Source: an uncultured Lachnospiraceae bacterium
GTDB lineage: Bacteria; Bacillota; Clostridia; Lachnospirales; Lachnospiraceae
Length of the DNA: 13,506 nt
Direction of reading: 5' to 3'
NCBI GenBank assembly: GCA_947176785.1
Contig: CAMWSA010000048.1
Coordinates: forward strand, 1-13,506
Position 1 is the first letter of the stretch; each line of letters opens with the position of its first letter. A program made the position numbers and the translations under genes. The notes beneath the pieces were generated by a model. It was not told where the DNA came from. It did no database searches and saw nothing but the letters and a program-made list of their open reading frames with translations. Of this stretch, positions 1 through 6,997 are shown piece by piece.

Positions 1-1
1 C

Positions 2-628
2 ATGAACCGGCTGGTGCATGGCTCCGCTTCCACCTTCACCCAGCAGACCAACGTGAACCTTGACAAGAAGTACACGATGCTGGATATTGCGGAACTGACC
101 GGAGACCTCCTGACCGTCGGCATGTTCGTGGCGCTGGACTATGTCTGGGACAAAGCAAAGGAAGACCGTACCGTGGAAAAATCCATCTTCATTGATGAGA
201 CATGGCAGCTCATCGGCGCTGCATCCAACCGCCTTGCGGCAGAGTTCGTGCTGGAGATCTTCAAGATCATCCGCGGTTACGGCGGCTCCGCCATCTGCGC
301 CACACAGGACCTGAACGACTTCTTTGCGCTGGAGGACGGCAAATACGGCAAGGGCATCATCAACAACTCCAAGACCAAGATCGTCCTGAACCTTGAGGAC
401 GAGGAGGCTATGCGCGTGCAGTCCATCCTGCACCTGTCCGAAGCGGAGACCATGGCAGTCACCCACTTTGAGAGGGGCAACGGCCTGATCTCCACCAACA
501 ACAATAACGTCACCGTGGAATTCAAGGCTTCCGAACTGGAAAAGGAGCTGATCACCACGGACCGCCAGGAACTGAAGAGACTCCTGGAAAAGGAAAAGCA
601 GCGCAGGCAGATGGCTGAAGCAGTCTGA
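2..628 (+). CDS. VirB4/TraE-type conjugation ATPase, C-terminal part (5' end outside window)
   Basis: This is the C-terminal 208 residues of a cytoplasmic ATPase that powers the type IV secretion channel of a conjugative element. The reading frame is open to the window edge, so the true start lies upstream. A Walker B-like segment is visible (KSIFIDETWQLIG, residues about 60-72, acidic pair D-E). It is followed by a helix and the conserved ICATQDLNDFF strand (about 98-108), then SKTKIVLNLEDEEA, all typical of VirB4/TraC C-terminal RecA-like lobes. Walker A must lie upstream. The tail is charged and helical (LEKEKQRRQ). It is the first gene of a plus-strand run that also encodes the VirD4-type coupling protein, which supports the conjugation assignment. 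The exact subfamily cannot be decided from the fragment. Confidence 0.88.
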   Translation: MNRLVHGSASTFTQQTNVNLDKKYTMLDIAELTGDLLTVGMFVALDYVWDKAKEDRTVEKSIFIDETWQLIGAASNRLAAEFVLEIFKIIRGYGGSAICATQDLNDFFALEDGKYGKGIINNSKTKIVLNLEDEEAMRVQSILHLSEAETMAVTHFERGNGLISTNNNNVTVEFKASELEKELITTDRQELKRLLEKEKQRRQMAEAV

Positions 629-635
629 TACTTAC

Positions 636-801
636 ACTTTACATACGGTTTACGCATGACCGGGGAATCTTCCCCTGTTGGAGACACCTGTAAGTATGCT
701 TTAAGTAAACTTTACGCATACATTCTATATCCTGCGGCCATGTACCCGGCACTGTATGTAAAGTTTATGTAATCTGTACGCAAAGTTATTTCCTATGTAA
801 A
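636..801. repeat. Iteron-like cluster of TTTAC(G/A)CAT motifs in the spacer after the VirB4-like gene
   Basis: The 251-bp spacer between the VirB4-like gene and the next gene contains short related motifs in both orientations. Forward copies are TTTACAT at 638, TTTACGCAT at 649 and TTTACGCAT at 711. Inverted copies are ATGTAAA at 756 and 795. An 11-bp element, ACTTTACATAC (636-646), recurs as its exact reverse complement at 754-764. GTATGC (694-699) and GCATAC (716-721) flank an imperfect palindrome. Such clusters are typical of binding sites for a DNA-binding protein. A role as operator, origin of transfer or replication site cannot be chosen from sequence alone. Confidence 0.5.
662..675. 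other. Short perfect hairpin GGGGAA-TC-TTCCCC
   Basis: Perfect 6-bp inverted repeat 34 bases after the VirB4-like stop codon, with no T-run behind it. It could be a weak mRNA 3' structure or part of the protein-binding spacer. It is not a convincing intrinsic terminator. Confidence 0.35.
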
Positions 802-810
802 TACCATTCC

Positions 811-860
811 CTGCGGCATGCATGTCCCGGTATCCTTATGGATACCTGCCCACACCGCAG
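811..860 (+). promoter_or_regulatory. Nested hairpin directly upstream of the ribosome binding site
   Basis: CTGCGG (811-816) pairs with CCGCAG (855-860). Inside it GGTATCC (829-835) pairs with GGATACC (840-846) across a TTAT loop. The Shine-Dalgarno AAAGGAGG (about 865-872) for the gene at 880 follows at once. The position suggests an mRNA structure influencing translation or transcript processing. It could also be part of the neighbouring protein-binding region. Confidence 0.45.
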
Positions 861-879
861 GACAAAAGGAGGCTGTACC

Positions 880-1419
880 ATGCAGCAGAAAAACCAACAG
901 CAGGAAAGCCATCTGCCGGAGATCACCCGGCTGCTTTCCATGTACCATGCCCTCAGCCTTCCCCAGCTTGGACGGCTCTACCCGGAACTGGCAGAGGGTA
1001 AGCTCCTGCGCCTGCTGGGGCGGCTGGAAAAAGCAGGGAGGGCTGCCTTACTGCCGGAACGGGAGCTTGTCCTGTATTCAAGGGACTGTATCCCCAACCC
1101 GTCCACCCTTGCCGCTTTCTGGGTGCTCCTGGATTTCCGGGAAGACATCACCTTCCACACGGCCAGCGATTTTCCGGTGGCGCTGACCTTCTGCACCCAG
1201 TCGGATGCCTATGACGTCATCCACATACCGGAAGAAAAAGAGATGCTCATGAACAATGCCCTTTCCGCCTATAAGGAGGATGCGCCCCGCCGCATAGCCA
1301 TCGTGGACCATGCCGGGCAGATACCCCTCCTTAATATCCCCGGCACTGCCGCTTTCTGTACGGTCACGCCGGGCGGGAAGGTGCAGTATTACAGGAAACA
1401 AGGAGTGACAGATACTTAA
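880..1419 (+). CDS. Conserved ICE protein of unknown function, winged-helix-like N-terminus (possibly DUF5697)
   Basis: A 179-residue soluble protein. The start at ATG 880 is preferred over an in-frame ATG at 838: AAAGGAGG ends 7 bases before 880, whereas 838 lies inside a hairpin loop and has no ribosome binding site. The N-terminal 60 residues (LLSMYHALSLPQLGRLYP...LLRLLGRLEKAGRAALL) have the helix-turn-helix then hairpin rhythm of a winged-helix domain. The rest alternates strands and helices and shows no catalytic motif I recognise. It overlaps the next gene in a TAATG stop/start, so the two are translationally coupled. From memory it resembles the DUF5697 proteins of Clostridia ICEs; this was not verified. 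A DNA-binding accessory role is inference only. Confidence 0.72.
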   Translation: MQQKNQQQESHLPEITRLLSMYHALSLPQLGRLYPELAEGKLLRLLGRLEKAGRAALLPERELVLYSRDCIPNPSTLAAFWVLLDFREDITFHTASDFPVALTFCTQSDAYDVIHIPEEKEMLMNNALSAYKEDAPRRIAIVDHAGQIPLLNIPGTAAFCTVTPGGKVQYYRKQGVTDT

Positions 1420-2078
1420 TGGACCGACACACTTTATCATCCCGCCTTGCGCGGATAGGGGATGAACTCCCCCGGCTTACCAACACCATCAATGCCATGG
1501 CAGCCAACACCGGCACCTATGGAAAGAACTATGAGGAGCTGAGCCTGGATGCCGCCCGGCGCGCGGAACGGATCGCCTGTTCCCTGCGCAACCTCATCTA
1601 TGCCGCAGACTTTGTGGCGAAGCCCGTCCTCATGGAAGCGGCGGCCCAGGTACACGGCATTTCCGTAAAACATACGCAGGACATCGTGGAGATCACCCTG
1701 CCCGGCCTGATGCCGAAACGCACCAGACACATCAACACCACTTTCCTGACTGACCCGCTGTATGCGAGCCTTGCATCCTATACAAAACAGCACAGCCTGC
1801 CCCACTTCACGCAGTGCGTGGTCTGCTTCTCCCATGTGTTCGATAAGAGCCTCTCCGACAGGAGGGTGCGGGACTACGACAACCTGGAGTGCAAGCAGCT
1901 TTTAGATACCGTGGCAGGCTTCCTGATGACCGATGACAGCGGGCTGTTCTGCGATGCCTACCACACCACGGAATTCGGGGAGAGTGACTGCACCATCCTC
2001 GCTGTCATGGAAAAAAGCTGCTTCCCCGGATGGCTGAAAGAGCGGGAGGACAGGGAAAACAGCATATCGGATTTTTAG
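1419..2078 (+). CDS. ICE protein with RusA-like acidic signature (possibly DUF6100)
   Basis: A 219-residue protein whose ATG overlaps the preceding stop (TAATG), so it is co-translated with the winged-helix-like protein. The N-terminal 80 residues are mostly helical. The C-terminal half contains R151-D-x-D154-N155, K159, D163 and AGFLMTDD (166-173). Order and spacing match the active site of RusA-type Holliday-junction nucleases, where RDxDN is followed about 18 residues later by a D-D pair after an xG segment. The usual RusA lysine sits one position later here (K159). RusA proteins are about 120 residues, so the first ~100 residues are an extra domain. From memory it may be filed under DUF6100. 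Nuclease activity is inferred from motif similarity only; a catalytically dead or unrelated protein remains possible. Confidence 0.72.
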   Translation: MDRHTLSSRLARIGDELPRLTNTINAMAANTGTYGKNYEELSLDAARRAERIACSLRNLIYAADFVAKPVLMEAAAQVHGISVKHTQDIVEITLPGLMPKRTRHINTTFLTDPLYASLASYTKQHSLPHFTQCVVCFSHVFDKSLSDRRVRDYDNLECKQLLDTVAGFLMTDDSGLFCDAYHTTEFGESDCTILAVMEKSCFPGWLKEREDRENSISDF

Positions 2079-2156
2079 GCAGATTTTCAAAATGAAATCC
2101 CACTTCGGTAAAAATGCCGCCAAAACCGCCTGAAAACGGGCAAACGATAAACCCTG

Positions 2157-2187
2157 CGCCTGCTTCATTTTACCGGAGATGCAGGCG
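2157..2187 (+). promoter_or_regulatory. Hairpin upstream of the ribosome binding site of the gene at 2222
   Basis: CGCCTGC (2157-2163) pairs perfectly with GCAGGCG (2181-2187), 18 bases before the Shine-Dalgarno GGAAAGGAGG (2205-2214). The 143-bp spacer also carries two CGGTAAAA copies (at 2105 and 2192) and one TTTTACCG in the loop (2168-2175), so alternative pairings are possible. There is no U-tract, so it is not a standard terminator. It is one of several hairpins placed just before a ribosome binding site in this operon. Confidence 0.45.
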
Positions 2188-2221
2188 TGTACGGTAAAAA
2201 ACATGGAAAGGAGGCTCACCG

Positions 2222-3349
2222 ATGGATACTTCAACCAGTGCGTACCATCTGATGGAGATGGCCGCCATTTCCGGGGAGTGCAGCCCCCGTGTGCTGGCTC
2301 ATCTACACCTGAACACCAGCTATGGGGAAAAGCTCATCACCCGGCTCAAGAAGGAGGGCCATATCAGGACCCACTATAAGGACGGGCTGCGTGGATACAG
2401 GCTGACGAGCAGGGGGAAAAAGCTCCTCCTGGCAGAAAACCCCGCCCGCTTCTCTTTCTACCTCTCCGGCAGCTCCGACACCAACCGCCCCCGCAGCGAC
2501 ATTCCCAGGAGGCTCAGGCTCCAGCAGGCATCCATTGCCTATGCCATGCTGCAGAAAGCCGGTGTGGAAATATTCCGTGACAGGAAGCCCCCGCTGTTCC
2601 AGCCGGGAACCCAAACCGGACCGGTGCCAGCCTATGATATGACGCTGCCGGCCTTTTACCACTCCCGCGAAGTCAAGGAGCTTGGCGCGGAAGCAGTAAA
2701 GATCAACAATTCCAGGACCACCGGCATCCTGCTTGCCCCGGAGTGCATCTATGCCGTATTCTGCACAGGCGGCGCACTGATGAAATGGGAATACCGGACG
2801 GAACTGAAGGTGAAGGCGCTGCTCTCCTATCATACCAGCCGGGGAATCCTCTCCGGCATGGGCGGCGGGCTCCGCTACCACCCGGATACCCCCATCAAGG
2901 CGCTCATCATTGGGGAAGGCATGGATACGGCACTGAAGCTGATGGAGAGCACTGGCGGCTTCCAGAAAAGCTATTTCTATCTGGATTCCAGCTTTGACTT
3001 TTTCCATTATGTCCCCGATGACGCTGCAGGGATTACCATGATCCGGCTGCTCTGCTCCCCTGCCCTGCTGAAGGGGCTGAAAAACCTGCTCCTGTCCGAC
3101 CTGCAGCCTCCCTGCCCCGATTACGGACTGGAACATGATGCCGTATCGGACGGGATGCCTGTGCTCCTTGCTTTTGACTTTGACATGCTGCGGCTCTCCC
3201 GGTTCCGCACTGCCCTGTCCTTCCACGGGCTTGCCGGGAACCTGGTCTGCTTTGACTTCCAGAAGCCGGTGCTGCAGCAATACTTTGGGGATGCAGCCGC
3301 CATTGAAACCATTGACCTGTATAAATTTGAAAGGAGGTTCCTGCACTGA
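2222..3349 (+). CDS. Conserved ICE protein with N-terminal winged helix, function unknown
   Basis: A 375-residue soluble protein. ATG 2222 follows a strong GGAAAGGAGG at a 7-base spacing. Residues about 5-70 read as a winged helix: ...LMEMAAISGECSPRVLAHL, then a recognition-type helix YGEKLITRLKKEGHI, then a wing ending GYRLTSRGKKLLL. The layout recalls replication-relaxation (MobC-like) proteins of Gram-positive mobile elements. The remaining 300 residues contain strands resembling a nuclease- or Rossmann-like core (KALIIGEGMDTALKLM; PVLLAFDFDMLRLSRF), but I recognise no catalytic set. Its 3' end carries the ribosome binding site of the VirD4-type gene (AAGGAGG, 3331-3337), and its TGA overlaps the proposed CTG start of that gene. 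A transfer or DNA-processing role is inferred from position only. Confidence 0.75.
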   Translation: MDTSTSAYHLMEMAAISGECSPRVLAHLHLNTSYGEKLITRLKKEGHIRTHYKDGLRGYRLTSRGKKLLLAENPARFSFYLSGSSDTNRPRSDIPRRLRLQQASIAYAMLQKAGVEIFRDRKPPLFQPGTQTGPVPAYDMTLPAFYHSREVKELGAEAVKINNSRTTGILLAPECIYAVFCTGGALMKWEYRTELKVKALLSYHTSRGILSGMGGGLRYHPDTPIKALIIGEGMDTALKLMESTGGFQKSYFYLDSSFDFFHYVPDDAAGITMIRLLCSPALLKGLKNLLLSDLQPPCPDYGLEHDAVSDGMPVLLAFDFDMLRLSRFRTALSFHGLAGNLVCFDFQKPVLQQYFGDAAAIETIDLYKFERRFLH

Positions 3350-5316
3350 AACCGACAGAGAACAGAAAGAAACAACTGACGCTCTTTTTCGTCCTGCCCG
3401 TCCTGCTCACAGCACTCGCCTATGCAGGCGGCTATGTATCCCAGTTCATCATCAACTACCGGACCTGGAGTTCATCCGGGGGCACACCGGGGAACGGCAC
3501 TTCTCCGGCATTCCCTGACGGCTCGCCTGGCGCCTGCCTGAAAGCGCTCACCGTATTCCCTTACAGCCTGTACGGGATCGCCCTGTGCATCGGCATCTTT
3601 GGGCTGCTGGTCTTCATGGTGATGCGGATGGGCTTTGGCAGGAAAGGCACCTATGACAGGGAACGGAACCTGACCTACTCCGACCAGGGGACTTACGGCA
3701 CTTCCGGCTTCATGACGGACGCCGAGATGCGCGAGGTGCTGGAGCTGGTCCCTGACATCACAGGAAACCGGGGCGTCATCTTAGGGAAGCTGTACGGGAA
3801 AGCAGTCTGCCTGCCGGAGAAGACGCGGATGAACCGCAACGTGGCAGTATTCGGGGCCAGCGGCAGCATGAAAAGCCGCGCCTATGCCAGGAATGTGGTA
3901 TTCCAGTGCGTAAAGCGCGGGGAGAGCCTCATCATTACCGATCCAAAATCAGAGCTATATGCTGACTTGTGCCTCTATCTTGAAGAAAACGGCTACACCG
4001 TGCGGGTATTCAACCTGATCAACCCTGAGAATTCCGACAGCTGGAACTGCCTCGCGGAGATCGAGGGGCAGGAGGTCATGGCACAGCTCTTTTCCGACGT
4101 CATCATCAAGAACACAGGCTCACCAAAAGGCGACCACTTCTGGGACAACTCGGAGATGAACCTGTTAAAAGCCCTTGTGCTGTATGTGGACCAGGGGTTT
4201 CCACTGGAAGGGAAGAACATCGGGCAGGTCTACAAGCTGCTGACCATGAACTCCGAAAAGGAGCTGAACAGCCTCTTTGACCTGCTCCCGGTCACCCACC
4301 CGGCAAAGGCGCCCTACAATATCTTCAGGCAGGCATCCGACACGGTGCGCAGCGGCGTTATCATCGGGCTGGGGACAAGGCTGCAGGTATTCCAGAACAA
4401 GCTGATCCGGCAGATCACCAGCTACAACGAGATCAGCCTGACGCAGCCGGGCTATGAGAAGTGCGCATACTTCTGCATCACTTCAGACCAGGATTCCACC
4501 TTTGACTTCCTCTCCTCCCTGTTCATGTCCTTCGTATTCATCAAGCTGGTGCGCTATGCGGACAAATACGGGGACGGTGGGAGGCTTCCTGTACCGGTAC
4601 ATATCCTGGCGGATGAGCTTGCAAACGGCGGATGTACCATTGCTGACCTGACAAAGAAGATCAGCACCATCCGCTCCAGGCAGCTCTCCATCAGCTGCAT
4701 CTTCCAGAACCTGCCCCAGATGCAGAACCGTTACCCGTTAAACCAATGGCAGGAGATCATCGGGAACTGTGACACCCAGCTTTTTTTAGGCTGCACCGAC
4801 GAGCTGACGGCCGAGTTCATCTCGAACCGCACCGGAGAAGTCAGCGTGGCCGTATCCAGCCAGGCGAAGCAGCTCAATACCTGGCGGGTGTCGGATTACA
4901 CGCCGGAATACCGGGAGACGCATTCCATCGGAAAACGCAAGCTGCTGACACCAGATGAGGTACTGCGGCTGCCGCTGGATGAGGCACTGATCATACTCCG
5001 GGGCCAGAAGGTACTGAAGGTGGGGAAATATGATTACACCCTCCACCCGGAGAGCCAGAAGCTGAAGGAGAGCCGGGCCAGCGACCATATCCCGGAGTGG
5101 CGCAGGCTCCCGGAATCGCCGGAACCGGACTTTTCACGGCTGATGAAGCCGGAACCGAAACAGAAGAAACCAAAGGTGCCCAGAAAGAACCCTGCACCAG
5201 CAGATGCTGCGCCCATCGGCCCTCCCCCTGAATGGGCGGATGAACAGCCGGCATTATTCCCTGCGGACAGGGACTGCGAAATCGTCATGACGGACAAGAG
5301 ATCCATCATGTCCTGA
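3346..5316 (+). CDS. VirD4/TraG-type coupling ATPase with a probable CTG start
   Basis: The type IV coupling protein, a membrane ATPase that delivers the relaxase-DNA complex to the transfer channel; 656 residues from CTG 3346. An ATG at 3616 is possible but would lose a clear in-frame N-terminus: a basic start, a first membrane segment (about residues 11-34), a Gly/Ser/Pro-rich outer loop (about 42-62) and a second membrane segment (about 72-95). This two-helix anchor is the standard VirD4 layout. CTG 3346 lies 8 bases after AAGGAGG (3331-3337) and overlaps the previous stop as CTGA; no ATG, GTG or TTG lies nearby in frame. Walker A is GASGSMKS (170-177), with Met in place of the usual Gly before Lys. 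Walker B is HILADELAN (D423-E424), followed by the Arg/Gln-rich SIRSRQLS and FQNLPQM segments. The C-terminal ~100 residues are Pro/Lys-rich and probably disordered. Confidence 0.9.
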   Translation: MKPTENRKKQLTLFFVLPVLLTALAYAGGYVSQFIINYRTWSSSGGTPGNGTSPAFPDGSPGACLKALTVFPYSLYGIALCIGIFGLLVFMVMRMGFGRKGTYDRERNLTYSDQGTYGTSGFMTDAEMREVLELVPDITGNRGVILGKLYGKAVCLPEKTRMNRNVAVFGASGSMKSRAYARNVVFQCVKRGESLIITDPKSELYADLCLYLEENGYTVRVFNLINPENSDSWNCLAEIEGQEVMAQLFSDVIIKNTGSPKGDHFWDNSEMNLLKALVLYVDQGFPLEGKNIGQVYKLLTMNSEKELNSLFDLLPVTHPAKAPYNIFRQASDTVRSGVIIGLGTRLQVFQNKLIRQITSYNEISLTQPGYEKCAYFCITSDQDSTFDFLSSLFMSFVFIKLVRYADKYGDGGRLPVPVHILADELANGGCTIADLTKKISTIRSRQLSISCIFQNLPQMQNRYPLNQWQEIIGNCDTQLFLGCTDELTAEFISNRTGEVSVAVSSQAKQLNTWRVSDYTPEYRETHSIGKRKLLTPDEVLRLPLDEALIILRGQKVLKVGKYDYTLHPESQKLKESRASDHIPEWRRLPESPEPDFSRLMKPEPKQKKPKVPRKNPAPADAAPIGPPPEWADEQPALFPADRDCEIVMTDKRSIMS

Positions 5317-5334
5317 GCTGCCCGGCAAAACAAC

Positions 5335-5358
5335 CTGCCTGTGGAAACCTGCAGGCAG
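5335..5358 (+). promoter_or_regulatory. Hairpin between the coupling-protein stop and the next ribosome binding site
   Basis: CTGCCTG (5335-5341) pairs with CAGGCAG (5352-5358) across a 10-base loop, in the 73-bp gap before the gene at 5390. No T-run follows, so read-through is expected. The Shine-Dalgarno AAAAGGAG (5374-5381) comes 16 bases later. Confidence 0.4.
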
Positions 5359-5389
5359 ACTAAACAAACCATGAAAAGGAGACAAAACT

Positions 5390-6859
5390 ATGCCCAGAAA
5401 AGCAAAAACGGAAGAAACTGTTGTAACTGAAGAAAGTGCCATCCTGGAAAATGCACCTGCAGAAACAGGAACCCTTATGGAAGGGGATTCCCCTGCGGAG
5501 GGCGAAATCCTTATGGACGATGGAATGCCTGCAGACGGGGATTTCCCTATGAATGGGGAACTGCCTGACTCCCAGGAAGCTGCCATAAATGAGGAACTTC
5601 CTGGTTCTGGTGAAACTGCTATGGAAGATGGCGTACCGGCGTCTGACAGTGCCATTACAGATGGGGATATGCCGGAAGAAACATCCCCTTCCGGAGAAAA
5701 CATGGAGGCGGAAGCAGAAACCGGCACTGACGGCGGGATGGAACTGCAGCGGGAAGATACAGGGAAGGCCCCCGCCGAAAGTGATGGAGCGGCGGCTAAT
5801 GCAAACAATCCTGCCCTGGAACTTCCCTCTGAGACCGGAGCGGAAGACAGAAGCGGCACAGGGAAAAATAACCCTGAAGTTTCAGCCCCTCCCAGAAGGC
5901 GGAAGGCAAAGGCCGCCCCTGCTCCAAAGCCGGAACCTCCTGTACGGAAGACCGCCCCTTCCACCATCCTTACCCTGAATGCCGATTCTGAAGTGGAGAC
6001 ACCTGAGAGCAGGGAGGATACCATCTGGCATGAGCTGCAGAACGCCTACCGCACCCGGAAGATCCTGACAGGAAACCTGGGCGGCATTGAGAAGATGGAC
6101 GGAGGCGGCACCATCGCAGTCATCTATTACAAGGATATGCGTGTCGTGATCCCCCTTGCGGAGATGATGATCAATCTTGTGGAAGATGAAGCCCATGATT
6201 ACGGGGAACTGGTGCAGCGCCAGAATAAGATCCTCGGCAACATGCTAGGATGTGAGATCGACTTTATCATCAAAGGGCTTGAGAATGCCAGCCGCAGCGT
6301 GGTGGCCAGCAGGAAGGATGCCATGTATAAGAAGCGTCAGATTTTCTACATGCCGGATGCGGCCGGGAATTCCCGCGTATGTGAAGACCGCATTGTGCAG
6401 GCGAGGGTCATTGCTGTGGCAGAAAAGGTAGTCCGTGTGGAAATCTTCGGTACAGAGTGCTCCATCCTTGCCCGTGACTTATCCTGGGACTGGCTGGGTG
6501 ATGCCACGGAACGCTTCCATGTAGGCGAACAGATCCTTGTACGCATCTTAAGCGTCAAAGTCCGCTCTCTGGAGGACATTTCCGTAAAAGCCGATGTCAA
6601 GAGCGTAAACGGCAACACCAGCAAGGACAACTTGAGCAAGTGCAAGATCCAGGGCAAGTATGCCGGGACGGTCACGGACATCCATAAGGGCACCGTATTC
6701 GTCCGTCTCCACATCGGCGTCAATGCTGTCGCCCACAGCTGCTATGACAACCGGATGCCCGGCAAGAAGGATGATGTCAGTTTCGTGGTCACACGGATTG
6801 ATGCTGACCGGAATGTGGCAGTTGGACTGATTTCGAGGATTATCAAGCAGAATATCTAA
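5390..6859 (+). CDS. ICE protein with seven acidic 12-residue repeats and three S1-like RNA-binding domains
   Basis: A 489-residue soluble protein; ATG 5390 follows AAAAGGAG at an 8-base spacing. Residues 17-100 are seven tandem, degenerate 12-residue repeats, roughly x-M-x-E/D-x-x-P-x-x-x-E/D-x, strongly acidic. A Glu/Gly-rich stretch and then a Lys/Pro/Arg-rich linker (about 165-190) follow. The C-terminal half has three segments with the S1 (OB-fold) rhythm: about 224-312 (GxxxGGIEKMDGGGTIAVIYY ... SRSVVASRKDAM), about 334-404 (IVQARVIAVAEKVVRVEI ... DISVKADV) and about 418-486 (GKYAGTVTDIHKGTVFVRL ... RNVAVGLISRII). S1 domains usually bind RNA or single-stranded DNA; a nucleic-acid role in transfer is inference. 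It is the last gene before a strong terminator and the AT-rich cargo. Confidence 0.8.
   Translation: MPRKAKTEETVVTEESAILENAPAETGTLMEGDSPAEGEILMDDGMPADGDFPMNGELPDSQEAAINEELPGSGETAMEDGVPASDSAITDGDMPEETSPSGENMEAEAETGTDGGMELQREDTGKAPAESDGAAANANNPALELPSETGAEDRSGTGKNNPEVSAPPRRRKAKAAPAPKPEPPVRKTAPSTILTLNADSEVETPESREDTIWHELQNAYRTRKILTGNLGGIEKMDGGGTIAVIYYKDMRVVIPLAEMMINLVEDEAHDYGELVQRQNKILGNMLGCEIDFIIKGLENASRSVVASRKDAMYKKRQIFYMPDAAGNSRVCEDRIVQARVIAVAEKVVRVEIFGTECSILARDLSWDWLGDATERFHVGEQILVRILSVKVRSLEDISVKADVKSVNGNTSKDNLSKCKIQGKYAGTVTDIHKGTVFVRLHIGVNAVAHSCYDNRMPGKKDDVSFVVTRIDADRNVAVGLISRIIKQNI
5438..5689 (+). repeat. Seven tandem 36-bp (12-codon) degenerate coding repeats
   Basis: Within the gene at 5390 the translation falls into 12-residue units: AILENAPAETGT, LMEGDSPAEGEI, LMDDGMPADGDF, PMNGELPDSQEA, AINEELPGSGET, AMEDGVPASDSA, ITDGDMPEETSP. 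Amino-acid periodicity is kept while the DNA has diverged. That points to old duplications maintained as an acidic, flexible spacer rather than a recent slippage array. Confidence 0.65.
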
Positions 6860-6864
6860 TTCGC

Positions 6865-6903
6865 ACAAAGAGAGACCTTATTTCTCGCAAGGTCTCTCTT
6901 TGT
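6865..6903. terminator. Strong, probably bidirectional intrinsic terminator
   Basis: A perfect 15-bp inverted repeat, ACAAAGAGAGACCTT (6865-6879) and AAGGTCTCTCTTTGT (6889-6903), with a 9-base loop. It begins 5 bases after the S1-domain gene stop. Its plus-strand exit is moderately T-rich. It also lies downstream of the convergent minus-strand gene ending at 6998, so it can end both transcripts. It marks the boundary between GC-richer ICE backbone and AT-rich cargo. Confidence 0.8.
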
Positions 6904-6997
6904 CTTCCATTATTATACCCATTTTCACTCAATGAACAGATAGGTAAGCTACACCATTCTATTGCCGGTAAACAGCCATAAATGCGTAAGCATAGCA

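Noticed and set aside
818..879. Earlier starts (818 in another frame, ATG 838 in frame) for the gene at 880
   Set aside because: Both fall in the hairpin region without a Shine-Dalgarno; ATG 880 has AAAGGAGG at good spacing.
2303..3346. Long minus-strand open frame (347 codons) opposite the gene at 2222
   Set aside because: It mirrors a well-supported plus-strand gene with a good ribosome binding site. Its translation is Gly/Ala/Gln-rich without motifs, as expected from GC-rich antisense.
5254..6024. Minus-strand open frame of 256 codons opposite the acidic repeats
   Set aside because: Its Ser/Pro/Gly-rich content is the antisense of the repeat region; no ribosome binding site and no recognisable domain.
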